Assembly: GCA_013397455.1 (NCBI GenBank)
Contig: VYZB01000748.1
Coordinates: forward strand, 107,444 to 171,443
Source: Crotophaga sulcirostris
Lineage: Eukaryota; Chordata; Aves; Cuculiformes; Crotophagidae
Reading direction: 5' to 3'
DNA: 64,000 nt
The notes under the pieces were generated by a model, which saw only the letters and a program-made list of their open reading frames with translations, did no database searches and had not been told where the DNA came from. This document shows, piece after piece, positions 12,681 to 23,645 of this stretch (the first letter of the stretch is position 1; every line of letters starts with the position of its first letter). The position numbers and the translations under genes were made by a program.

Positions 12681-13430
12681 TGGAAATACACCCTCCATTG
12701 CTTCTCCATTGCCCTTGTGAGATGCTGGTGTTGGTGCCAAGGGGATACAAACTGCAGCTACAGATGGAAAATCAACACTCAAAGAGGTGAAATGCTTCTC
12801 AGAAATTCAGTGGGTGTTTTGGGGCAGAGTAAAGGACCAAAGCCAGGATTCCCAGGGGCATTTCAGAGCTTCATAGCTCTCAAGTGAGGAATCAGCAGCC
12901 AGAGATGCCGAGGCACGGCACGGGGCAGAGCAGACAGGTTAACCAACAGGTTGGAGAGAAATTGGTATGCAAGCTACAGCCAAGGCAGCCTTTATATCAG
13001 AGCCTCACAAAGGCAATTCGCAGCAATTGATATAAAAAGGTGTCAGTTCTGGTTTAAGTACTGTATTACCAGCAAAGATTTATCTGCTTCAAAGGCAGGC
13101 CTCGTGCCACCGAGGGAATAAACAGCTCTTCTCCTTATCTCTTTCGCATAGCGCAATATTTTCTCCGTTCGACTTTGGCTCTAAAAAGACTTTTTCTTCC
13201 CCATTCTTATTCACATATTGTAATTTAGAATGACCCCTCCCAAACCTCCTTGGAAATAATCCAGGGAAAATGGCTTATCGGGGTCACAGGAAGAGGTGGA
13301 GGGATGGTTTGTGTCCCCTGGGAGGCTGCAGGGGGATGGAGATGAGGTTTCTGCAGAGGCTTCTTCTCAGAGATGGAGCTTCTGGTCCAGCAAACAGCTC
13401 CAGTGCTCATGGCAAAGAGGAGGAGACCCT
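12681..13430. other. Unique spacer between two CR1 copies
   Basis: No gene, simple repeat or other element is seen. The segment 13000-13240 is AT-rich and otherwise featureless. Confidence 0.55.
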
Positions 13431-13626
13431 TTTCCTGTGAGGGTGGGGAGGCCCTGGCCCAGGTTGCCCAGAGCAGTGGTGGCTGCCCCATCCCTGGAGG
13501 TGTTCCAGGCCAGGTTGGATGGGGCTTGGAGCCCCCGATCCAGTGGGAGGTGTCCCTGCCCGTAGCATGGGGCTGGAACTGAATGGGCTTTGAGGTCCCT
13601 TCCAACCCAAATCATTCTATGATTTC
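13431..13626 (+). mobile_element. CR1 LINE, short 3' end (class A)
   Basis: The copy is 5'-truncated at TTTCCTGTGAGGGTGGGG and ends CCTTCCAACCCAAATCATTC plus TATGATT. Its first 130 bp are almost identical to the corresponding part of the copies at 12250, 50482 and 62177, which suggests recent common ancestry of this subfamily. Confidence 0.95.
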
Positions 13627-16266
13627 CCTTTGGCTGTTTCTGTGCAGAAATCCCAGAGGAAAACTGCAAACACCATCTCTGATCATCTCCAGGTTCACCC
13701 TCAGTGCAAAGCAGAGCCAGCCCAGGCTGCTCATGGGCTGGGATTTGAGGAGTGAGGGATGCATGGGGTGTGTGTGTGTCATCTCCCCACTTCTTTATTT
13801 GTTGACAAAAGAAGGGTGAGGGAGCTGGAGCAGCCGAGCAGCCGGCGTGGCTCACTCGGTGATGGAGTGGCTGCTTCGCTAGAGAGGTTGATGGATCAAT
13901 AGATAAAACAGTTCTCACTCGCTCGTTTGCTGAGTTGGTGCCGTACCTGGGGCTGCCTGGGAACGTGCCAGTTGTGGAAGGGAAAAAAAAAGGAAAGGTC
14001 ACAGGATCTGGCTGTGCTGGGGCTCAACCCATGCTTGTGGTTGGTGCAATGGAAGGAGCTCCACCAGCCCCGGTGCTGCTGCTGTGGAGATTCTTGTGCT
14101 TTTCCAAGCAATTCCAGCAGACCATTTGTAAAATTATGTCTTTAAACATATTTATCCAAGCCACATCTATTTTACATGCCTGCGCAAGGCACTTTATGAA
14201 GAATATAAAAAAGCAGAGAGAAATTATCTATTCTTCCTCTACAATTTGTCTCTTTCGGTGGGGAAGAGATAACAAAGGACCTATTTCATTTTGCTGTTTG
14301 GTGCAGGATGCCAGGCAATAAATCGAGAAGTTTTATAAAATGCTTCCTCTTTTGCCCCCATTTTAATGCCATTTTAAGGTGGAAAGACCCAAACAGAAAA
14401 ATGCTATTTGCAGGCTCTCAGCCCAGAGTCCCTTCTGCTCCGCTCAGTTGTTTGCTCACTGAAATGAATGGGCTCTTTCGGCAGCAGGGATCACAATGTG
14501 AATCAGAACTAAAGAGCAGCATGTTTGCAGAGAATCAAGGATCTTCCCCTTCGCAAACTTTGCAAACTGGTTCTTCCACTATTTGGGAGCAATTAGATGG
14601 GAGCTCAAGTGAAAGCTGCTGCCGGGCACTGATCGGCAGCTCTCGTTCGCATCAAATATTCAGCATGGATATTTCATTATCAGCCTAATTCATAGGCGGC
14701 GTCCACGGCTGGGTGGTTTTAGAAATTAAACTGTACTTTCACCTCTAACGAACGCAGGCGGTGAAGGGGAGAGAGGCGGCCACGCCGCTGGCTTACGGAG
14801 CGGGGTGGGAGGGGGCTGCAGCAGCCGGGGCTGAGTGCGGCTTCACCTTTCATAAGCAAAAAATTAATCACATCCAAAGCGGTGCAGTGAATGAAGTTAG
14901 CAAGCTGTGCAATTACAGCAGTGTGCAGGAGTTAATTAGTCACTCGCCTTTGCTGTGGAGAGAGCCCTGCAGAGAGCCGACGCGAGGCACAGAGAGCTGG
15001 AGCCAGCAAGGGTTTGCTGGTGGGGTTGGTGCCTGTTCTGCATCTCAGGGCTGGGGTGAACCAGAACTAATTCAGCAATTTGGTGATGCAAACCCTCTTG
15101 TTTGTAGGAGCGATGAGTATGACCATGCTGTTAATGACATGTGGACCCAAACAGGATGGGAATCAGGGCAGAGGGAGGATGTCTATCTGCTCAGACACCT
15201 GGAATGCGTCAAGTTGTGCTGAATTCTGCTTTATGTGCCCACAAAACCCCTTGTCTCCACTATGGGAGGGTTTACAAGCAAATAAATCTGTTGATGCTAT
15301 GAGCTGAAAAAAACATCAGCACCAGGCATTTGTGCCTGGCCCCAGCTTTACAACGCTGGCAATTAAACTTCTTGCTGGCACGTGGGTTCTCCAAAAGGTT
15401 GACAGCATGTTCAGCTAATGGCACTGCTGGTGTTCCTCTGCTGCCTGCAGTAGTTTATGAGCACTTGAAGTGGCTGAGCTGGAGTTGGGAACACCCTCCC
15501 TCCCATGTACCCATCTTCTGAGACACAAGAGCATCCAGTTCCTCGCTGGGGCTCCTCAGACAAGAGTTTGTGCATGATTTAGAGTCTCTTTTAGACTTGC
15601 ATGGGAAGTGTCATCCCTGCACACACTGGCAATCTGCTGAGTCTGGGATACACCAGGCGTGCACGGAACGACTCCCCAGCACAGAAGGACCAAGTGATGC
15701 TCAACAAGCTTTAACTCAGGCTGACAGCACTGCACAAATGACCTGCGTGGGCATTGCCAGTGCAGCACCTGCCGTACAGTGAGCTCCACAGTGCACACTC
15801 AGGGCAACTCCTTGTAAAGCTGAAAAAGCCTCCGGTTGTTCCTTTACAGCTTTTTCCCAGCTGGAAAAAGCGGGCTCACATACACCAGTTGCTCTGCAAC
15901 TCAATATGGGCAACCAGCACAGTGGGAGAGCCAGGAGGGCAGGAGATGGGCTCTGCAGAGCCCTGGCAGAGCTGGGGGGCTCTGGGCAGCGATGGGGGGA
16001 TGCCAGGAGTGGTTCCGTGCTGGAGGATCCTTGCAAGGACAAGCTGCCCACCAGCAGGCTCACCAGCAAAGCTGGTTTCCTTTGGAAACTGGGCTGTGAG
16101 GGCCCATGGGCTTCTGATTTCACAGCAAAACTACCCCAGGTCAGGCAAGATGATGGCAACATGACATTTACCATGTATGTCAGCTGCAGGACAGCTCTAC
16201 CTGGTGACCAGCACATCTCCACGGAAAGGGATGAACTGTGGGCAACAGGGCTGGCCCTGTGGAAAA
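13627..16266. other. Unique sequence with an AT-rich candidate regulatory block
   Basis: No exon or repeat is recognised. The A9 run near 13982 and the G-rich purine stretch at 14763-14830 are the only compositional features apart from the block at 14640-14960, listed separately. Confidence 0.5.
14640..14960. promoter_or_regulatory. TAAT-rich flanks around a short CpG-rich core
   Basis: AT-rich flanks (CATTATCAGCCTAATTCATA on the left; AAAAATTAATCAC and GAGTTAATTAGTCAC on the right) surround a CpG-containing core at 14750-14835. The mixture resembles developmental regulatory DNA. There is no ORF support and no repeat match; the assignment is inference from composition. Confidence 0.25.
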
Positions 16267-16450
16267 TCACAGAATCATAGAATGGTTTGAGTTGGAAGGG
16301 ACCCTGAAGGTCATCCTGTCCAACCCCCCTGCAGTGAGCAGGGACATATTAAACCAGATCAGGCTGCTCAGAGCCCCGTCCAACCTGACCTTGAATGTTT
16401 CCAGGGATGGGACAACCATGACTTCTCTGGGCAACCTGATCCAGTGTTTT
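16267..16450 (-). mobile_element. CR1 LINE, short 3' end (diverged class A)
   Basis: Starting at the plus-strand position of its 3' tail, the copy shows TCACAGAATCATAGAATGG then GAGTTGGAAGGGACC and CAACCTGACCTTGAATG, ending at its 5' truncation near CCAGTGTTTTATTG. It has more substitutions than neighbouring class A copies and appears older. Confidence 0.93.
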
Positions 16451-19400
16451 ATTGAAAAATGCAGATGCTCTGGCTCGAGTGCAGTTCTGACCCATCTCAG
16501 AGAGCTCAGCAATTGCTTGTCACATCCTGCTGGTCACTGGGAACGTGAGGGGTGTGAGCATCCTTGTCAGGGCTCCACTTAGCACAGCCGGTTGGCTCCT
16601 CTCCACCCAATTACTAATGCAGACACTGGAGCCGCAGCCGGCAGCGCGTGGCCAGACCCAGCACCTGCATACAGATCAGTGCCAGGGCTGGAGGGACAGC
16701 TCGGGGGGGGGGCTGACACCCTCTTCACTGGGGAAACACCAGGCTGAGATGCTGGCTGTTGCAGCAGCAGGAAGGGATGCTGGTGTGGGGACCTCATTAA
16801 GCACTTTATGCATGGGTGGTTGTAATCAAAACCCTGCTGCTCAGAAGACAGCTCGTGGCCGTGCTAAGGGTTCACCAGCCGCGAGAGAATTGATTCATAA
16901 AGGACAAAGCCTAGGAGCAGGGCAGGGCTCTCCTCCCCACCTCTTGACTATTTGGAAGCCTGGCAGGCAGAGGTTTCTCTAACCTGCTGAAGGATTTGGC
17001 CACTGGCTACAGGAGGCAGGAAAACTTTGGGATTTATTCATGGCCACCTGTCAGGGCTGTCATTCCCCATGCTGAGCTACAGCCTGAAGTTTGCCATGCT
17101 ATAAATCAGCTCCTCTTGGACATCATAACTCTTCTTTATAGGCTCTTTCCCCTTCATAAATAAACCTCATTCCATATGTATATACTGCAAAAGGCAAGCC
17201 TGATTTGCAGCTCAGTGCTGGCTCAGGTGGCATCTCTGTGCCAGCTGACAAAGTGCCCAGGGAATCTCTCCAGCTTGGCTGCATCCTTGTGTGGGACGCA
17301 TCCCTGCGTGGGATCCCTTGGCTGCAGAGATGGGGACCCTCCAAGGAGACTCAGGCAAAGGCAGGATTAGTGTGGGTGCTCTTTCCCATCCAAACCCACG
17401 CAGAACAGAGCAGGGAGTGGAGTCAGTCACTTGGGAAGTCCTTCAGCCACAAAATCCTCTTTGCACGCAGAGAATAAATGCGTTTACTGAAATTAGGACC
17501 AACTGAAGAGCCATGTCATTAACAGGAGGGACAAAAGGGAGATTTGCCAGAAGCATGAGCGGATCGAGCAGGGTCTGAGGCTTGTTTTCCCTCCCCTTAC
17601 ACACTGTCCTTGGAGGGGATGGAGGTGGCTCCTTGTGGGGTCAGAATGGGGAAAGTGGCTGCAGCTCTGGCTCTGCTCCCTCCTCAGCACCCCCCAGCCA
17701 GGAGCTGGGAGGGAGCAGGGGTCAGCGCTCAACCTCAGACAAAGACCTCATTTCAGCCAAAACAGTAGAGCAATTTATGTCCCCTGCTGTCCAGATGAAG
17801 AATGGAGCCCTCTATTTTTGTCCTCTGGCTGGTATTTTAATGGCAGATTAACAGGAAATAGGTCCAAAGGTGCAATCTGCCTTTTTCCCCCCACTTAAAG
17901 AGCCTGCACGTTGGCATTTGGGTTTTGGAATGGGCTTAAAGAAGGCACCAGCAAGTGACTCTCACAAAGCCAGGGTCCAACGACCTCTGAGAGCCCAGGG
18001 GTTGGAAAAAGAGACTTCACCCAACCCAGTGTAGCACTTTCTTCTCCATCATTCCCACTGGGATGTCAGAAATGCTGAGACTAGACTCAACCCAAGTGCA
18101 CGTGGATGCAGTTCCCAGTGAAGTCCATAAAAGCGTTTCTCAGCCACCTTTATCCCAAGTTTCTGCTGTACCAACATCCAATCCCAGGGAAGGGAGATGG
18201 AGTAGCCTGCACAGACGTGATGTGCCAGCCCAGGAGGCCTTAAATCTCTTTCTGAACTCCTCCTTTCCACAGCCATTGGGGGCTGCAAGGCTGAGGATGA
18301 AGGACATCGCTGGGTGATAAATCCTACCAGCAGAGCACTGCCCGTTCGTGCCCGCGTTGCGGAGCGGCGCGATGGGCTGCTGCGGGGCTGACTCACTGCC
18401 ACTGCCCAGATTATCATTTTGGATAGTTTAAGTTGGCAACTTCCAAAGCAGAGAGAAGATTAAGAGCACTTTTTATAACTCCTACAAGTTCAAGTTAGGG
18501 AGACAGAGGGGAGCCCTGGCGCTGATGCTGAAGGGGGGGTGCTGGGATGCTGAGCACCTTGTAGATCCCAGACCTGTTATATTTTGAGACTAGAGCATGG
18601 ATTTTCATTGTTTCGCCTTGCAAACTCCAGCTGAAGCCCTGATCAGTGCTGGATTGGTGTTTAGCAGGGCTGTGGGAAGGCAGGCAGAAGTCAGGGCTGG
18701 TTTCTGGTAGAGGCAGCTCCCATCTTCTGGCTGCCATCTCCAGTTAAGACAGTTCATGCATTATCTGCCTCTTGACTATTAACAAAGCCATTTGCTGCTG
18801 AGAATTACTTAGAAATCTGAACGCAGTCTAATCAATACAGCTTTCACCCACGCAGGGAGCTGCTGGGGTGGGAGGGGTCAGCCAACAGCATCTGCATCTG
18901 AAGGATCCCACCAGGCAGAGCCACTGCAGGGGCTCTCAACTCAGCTGTGCACGAGGGTGCTGGGATGGTTGTGCTCCCCTCCGAGCTTCCCCAGTGGCTC
19001 GGCTGACCGTGGGCTGAAGTTGAGGTGTTTTCTTCCAGGAGAACCTGTCCCTCACCCATTTCTGAGCACTCAGGCTAGAGGGGATTCACGGATGTTGCTA
19101 AGGATGGTTGAAGTAACCACGATGAACTTTTTGTCACAGCTGAATTCCTTACCCTAAAGGACCCTGGAGCATCTTTTCCTTATTTGCCCCTTAAAATTAT
19201 TGTCACAAACGAGCCCCTCTCCAGATTTATACAGGTATGATCTCTGGTCCTGATGCAATGTCATGCAGGTTTATGGAGATGCTGTTGATTTGGACCAGTG
19301 ATCACAGAGTGCAATGCCAGGAAACTTCCCAGGGCTGCTCCTGATTTACATCCATGATTCTGCTTAATCATAAGCACTTGCCGATGCAATTCCAGTCAAA

Positions 19401-19698
19401 GGCAGCTTATACCAATGTAGCTAAAAAATTTGCCCTATAAATTATCTTTAGAGCACAAGGATTTCAAGCGTGCTATCCTAGATTAAGCTGTGTCCTTGTC
19501 AGTCTTGAACTAGAGAGGAAATAAATCCCTCTCTCCTTTTTTTGCCTGACCTGGCAAGCCAAGACCTGGCAGGAGACAAACCCTGCCTGTGCTCCGGCTC
19601 TCTGCGCACGTGCCTTGTCTCCATTGTGATCAGCAGAAATATTGCTTGCATTCATCTCATCAGGAGGGAAACTGAGGCAGACAGGGAGATTCCAGAGT
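16451..19698. other. Unique sequence, no gene recognised
   Basis: A G10 run lies at 16703-16712 and a short CpG-dense patch at about 18325-18390. Open frames are at most 145 codons (16545-16982, plus) and unrecognisable. No repeat family was identified. Confidence 0.55.
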
Positions 19699-19767
19699 TC
19701 CTTCAGCAAGTTTGGTGATGACACCAAGCTGTGTGACGTGCCCAACACGCTGGAGAGAAGAGATGCG
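19699..19767 (+). mobile_element. CR1 ORF2 reverse-transcriptase remnant (FADD-box region)
   Basis: Translated on the plus strand, this gives SKFGDDTKLCDVPNTLE, closely matching the region around the reverse-transcriptase active site of CR1 ORF2 (normally SKFADDTKL...NTLEG). The alanine of the F-A-D-D box is glycine here. Only about 70 bp survive before an abrupt junction with a minus-strand CR1 3' end. It is non-functional. Confidence 0.75.
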
Positions 19768-19970
19768 TTGGAAGGGACCTCAAAGCCCATCCAGTCCCAC
19801 CCCCCTGCCATGGGCAGGGACACCTCCCACTGCATCAGGGGGATCCAAGCCCCATCCAACCTGGCCTGGAACACCTCCAGGGATGGGGCAGCCACCACTG
19901 CTCTGGGCAACCTGGGCCAGGGCCTCTCCACCCTCATTTTGAAGAATTTATGTCTAATCTAAATCTTCTT
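19768..19970 (-). mobile_element. CR1 LINE 3' end, terminal octamers lost (class A)
   Basis: The minus-strand copy starts directly at TTGGAAGGGACCTCAAAGCC, without the usual CATAGAATGGTTTGGG tail. It continues through ATGGGCAGGGACACCTCCCA and GCTCTGGGCAACCTGGGCC to a 5' truncation near AATCTAAATCTTC. Its missing tail abuts the plus-strand reverse-transcriptase remnant. Confidence 0.94.
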
Positions 19971-21610
19971 CATTAGTGCTGGACTCTCCTGCCCTCCTCC
20001 TCTTCTTCCCGTGCCGAGTGTAGGGGCTGCAGGGACCCAGCATCCTCGCCAATGGTTTTGCTTTAATCCCACTAGGGAAGAGGATTGGATGCTGGGTCAG
20101 AAACAGCCCCTGTATCACCTCCCATCCTGGTTCCCACCATGCAAGCACTGCAACAGCAGCTTCCAGCCTTGCTCCCTTCATCTTTGCCACAGTGATTCTG
20201 AGGAACTCACAGGAATGCCAGAAATGAACTGGAAAGCCTGTGCTAGTGTGGCTGGTCCTCTCTTTAGGGGTGTTAGGCAGGTGTAGTATCACCCTTCTCG
20301 TGGCTGCATGGGATGCTGCTCTGGGTGGGTTTAGGAGGTGATGGGGAGCAGGGTAGTCCTGGCACAGTGACCAATGAGGTGATGTAGCCTGATAGCATCC
20401 TTCAGCAGGGTAGGATCCTTCCCATCTTTTGGAAAGACAGCTGTGTGCATATTTTTTATTTCTATTTTTATTTGTCTTTTCTTAAATAGCAGCAGCGCTT
20501 CTCAAATTCTCAGCACCGAGAGGCACCTCGCATGTTAAAAGCCCAGGCAAGAGAGCACTGGGCGTGTGCAGGACAGAGATAAATCTGGAGCTCCACGCAA
20601 GGGCTGGCTGCCTGCTTGTTTAGTTATGGCATAGGAATAAATGTCTGCTTTGTGTCAGCTCTTTGCAAAGTCCTCTGCTGTCCTTCCGGCTCCAGCTCCA
20701 CTGCACGCATTCTGTCTCAGGCTGAACAAATACATCCACGGCCAACGATTGATTTTCTAAAAATGTAATACGCGCAACAAAACCCAACGCGTATAAAATA
20801 TGTCGGTTTGTGGGGGAACAATTGCGCTCCTTTCCTGCCCCCAAAAAATCAATTGTAAGAGCGTAGGTAAAAATACAATGGCACTAAACTCCAAATAATT
20901 AGGTGATTGTGCTAAGTGAACGTCTTATTTAAAAATGGCTCAGCAGTACGTGGTTGGGAGACACAATCTAATCAGAATGAACCAGGAAACGTAGCAGTTT
21001 CCAGGTGAGTAAGCTGAAATGCAGGAGGCATTGTGTGAAAGGGAGGGGGGAAAAAAAATCAGGGATGGAAATGACAAGGGAAGGAGAGGAATCAGCTGCG
21101 TAGATGGGAGTAATAGCAGCGCATTGTCATCGTTTTTTTCTGAGCACAGCGCAGAGAGTGTGTGGGAAACATGAAATTAAATCAAATATGATTACGGAAC
21201 AAATAGAAAAGGACCAGCTCAGGGGTTGGGGTTCTATTTCACAGTGTGTTTGGGCAATGAGGAAGTTGCTGGGGTGGCAGCAGGGATGGGAGAGGCTGGG
21301 GGTCATGGGAGGGGTGAGGGGCACAGCCCTCCATGACCTCCCACTGTAGGTCCCGCACAGTGTGGATGCAGCCTCATCCCAGAGCAGATGATCCCTTCAG
21401 GTCAGGAACATCAAGAACAGGTGGAATCTGTTCCCCTAAAAATGTTTTTTAGTCCCATTTTCATGCAAATGTCATTGTAAGAAAGAACAAGGAAGTTCAA
21501 CACAGGTACCGGGGCATAATTGTTTCCGAATAGATGGCTTTTCGGGAAAAAAAGCATTTTTCCTTTAATTTGGAGCTCCCCAGTGCACCAGCTGCTCCTT
21601 TAAACACCTC
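19971..21610. other. Unique sequence, no gene recognised
   Basis: Positions 20430-20480 and 20850-20950 are AT-rich. No repeat, RNA gene or recognisable exon is seen. It leads into the CpG-rich islet at 21611. Confidence 0.55.
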
Positions 21611-21898
21611 CAGCGCTCGCTACTCTCGGCACTGCTCGAGCAGCTCTCATAATCAACGAGCGCGGGGCTCTTGGTGGCTTCAGCTCATCCGTCTTTCCCA
21701 ACAGCTCGTTCGTCACCGGCAGCCGGGGAGGCGGCGGCTGAGCGGGTGCTGAGCCCTCGACCCCGCTGCTTTTGCCGCCTGATCCCCGCACACGGCGTTC
21801 AAGGCATCGCCAATGGCCACCCGCGGTGAGGAGCGTTGGAGAGCATTCCCACACCATCCTCGCTGCCCGGCTCCGCCAAGACGCCGGCGTCAGCCGTA
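21611..21898. promoter_or_regulatory. CpG-rich islet, candidate promoter
   Basis: By hand count about 32 CpG dinucleotides fall in about 290 bp at roughly 60 percent G+C, so the observed/expected ratio is near 1, whereas the surroundings are CpG-depleted. This meets the usual CpG-island idea (over 200 bp, over 50 percent GC, ratio above 0.6). Within it, ATGGCCACCCGCG is followed by GTGAGG, which would fit a tiny first coding exon and splice donor on the plus strand, but the -3 position is C and nothing downstream confirms it. No TATA box is evident. Confidence 0.45.
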
Positions 21899-21974
21899 TT
21901 TTAGCTTCCAGGTCACCAGTACCAAGACTTCCCAGCACGGTGCATCCCCCAAAAGCATCCCGTGATGGCAACAC

Positions 21975-22208
21975 CTGCATCCCATTTGCATGGCCCTGAT
22001 GAGATGCCAGGCCCACATTTAGGACAAGGACCAGCCAAAGGGTGGAGATGGGGTAGCTGGGACTGATGGAGAGGGAGCAGGTGATATATCTGCATCCCAT
22101 TTGCATGGCCATGATGAGATCCTAGGCCCACTTTTAGGACAAGGAAGGACCAGCCAAAGGGTGGAGATGGGGTAGTTGGGACTGATGGAGAGGGAGCAGG
22201 TGATATAT
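21975..22208. repeat. Two-copy tandem duplication, 115 and 119 bp
   Basis: Unit 1 (21975-22089) and unit 2 (22090-22208) both begin CTGCATCCCATTTGCATGG and end GAGCAGGTGATATAT. They differ by a 4-bp AGGA insertion in unit 2 (ACAAGGAAGGACC versus ACAAGGACC) and a handful of substitutions. Each unit contains ATTTGCAT, an exact octamer (POU) motif in reverse orientation. The high identity implies a recent duplication. Confidence 0.92.
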
Positions 22209-23562
22209 TTTCCCTCTTGCATGCCTGTGGTGCCATTCCTGAGTGTGGACAAGGTGGTGCAGGACGAGGGATGATGGTTGTGGAAGCACCCATGGTGGTC
22301 ACTGTCCCACACTGCGTTTCTTCTGTAGGCAGCACAATGAGGAGCATTTATCCTCCTCCTCTCCATCCTTCCTCTCCATAATTTGTCTTTGCTTCCTCGT
22401 TAAATTTATACTTACTCAGGCAAAGAAGAAACCTCCCTCTCCTCTCTCCCTGCCCCTGGTTTGATCTCCTTGCTGCATTGCAGCCATTAGCAAAACCTCA
22501 GTGTGCTTAGAACACACAGATGTGTCCACGTTCTCCCTCTTACAGAGAAGCCCTTTGAAGGCAGGTGGTGAGTGATGTGAATAGCGAGCTGGGACACGTG
22601 TGGCGAGGATGGGGGCCCCAGCTTTCACCTGGGGTGGGCATGGAGAGCACAGACCTTCGGGTGAGGATTTCCAAAATCAGGTAAAAGATGAGCATGGGAG
22701 CCCTGATGCCACGGGGGGTGGCACACAGGGGGTCCCCGTGGGCAGTGGGATGTGTGGGGGATGCTCTTGTCCCAAGGACAGGCAGCTCCTGGATGGATTC
22801 AAGGGCTTTCCAATGATGCCACCCCAAATCATCCCACCCACCCATCCAGACAATGCACAGCAGCCTCATCTCTGTCCATCTCTCCCTGCCTGCAGGGTTG
22901 CCTGCTTGGAAAGGGCAGGATTTAATCCCCCATCCTTCTCCCCCAGCCTGGCTGTGTTGGAAGGGGATTCATCCAGCCTCGTACTGCTCTGCACCCAGGG
23001 CTGAGTTTGTGAAGGTCACTTTTGACCCATGTTCCCTGCAAACGTGCTGAGTCTCCACCTCATTTCCTATGCATTGAACTCCACAGACCTGGAGAACTCT
23101 CCGACAGCAAGGCATGAGGGTTTGACCATTATTTTTCTCTTGCCTCCCCCTTCTGTCTCTCTCCAAGAGAGGATTATGGGTTGCACCTATTAATTTTAGA
23201 TCTGAAGCATCGAGTGGAACTTTGCTGAGTGTTTTATAACCTCCTTTCTCCCAAATCCCTTCTTTCCCCAGCACTGTGCTTGTGCCCTTCCTGGCAAGGA
23301 AGGAGAAGCTGATGTGGAAGCGGAGTGGAGTGCCTGGGGTGCTGCACTCAGCTGGGTCAGATGAGGGGCTGTGCCCATGGGGGCACAGGGTGCCTGGGGG
23401 GTGCAGCGATTCAGTAGCCGAGCCCAGCTCTCCCACGAGGTTTTCCTTAAGGAAAGGGATGACTGAAGTGGTCCTGCTGATCCTGTGTTATCTGGAAGAG
23501 CACAGACAAGACAGGAGCAGATTGCACGTTGCTCTGGGAGGCTCTGCCTCCTGGGAGAGACA
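22209..23562. other. Unique sequence with a G-quadruplex-type motif
   Basis: No gene or repeat is recognised. At 22728-22760 four G-runs (5, 3, 3 and 5 G) are separated by loops of 7, 4 and 6 bases, satisfying the common G3+N1-7 rule. Another G6 run lies just upstream at 22713-22718. Confidence 0.5.
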
Positions 23563-23645
23563 GCAGCAACCTGGTCTAGTGGGAGGTGTGGCAGAGGGAA
23601 CTGGGTGATCTTTAAGGTCCCTTGCAACCCCACCCATTCTGTGAC
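23563..23645 (+). mobile_element. CR1 LINE, very short 3' end (class A relative)
   Basis: The motif order GCAACCTGGTCTAGTGGGAG, GATCTTTAAGGTCCC, GCAACCCCACCCATTC and TGTGACTC matches the last 80 bp of an older CR1 subfamily. It is strongly 5'-truncated and has lost the CCCTGCCCATGG segment. Confidence 0.85.

Noticed and set aside
13367..14002. 211-codon minus-strand frame
   Set aside because: Overlaps a CR1 copy antisense and unique DNA; no domain or splice support.
19699..19970. Twin-priming inversion of a single CR1 insertion
   Set aside because: The inverted segment would have to adjoin the 5' side of the minus-strand part; here it adjoins the 3' side.
21812..21830. Tiny first coding exon ATG-GCC-ACC-CGC with splice donor
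   Set aside because: Only motif-level support, C at -3 and no downstream exon recognised; kept as a remark under the CpG islet.
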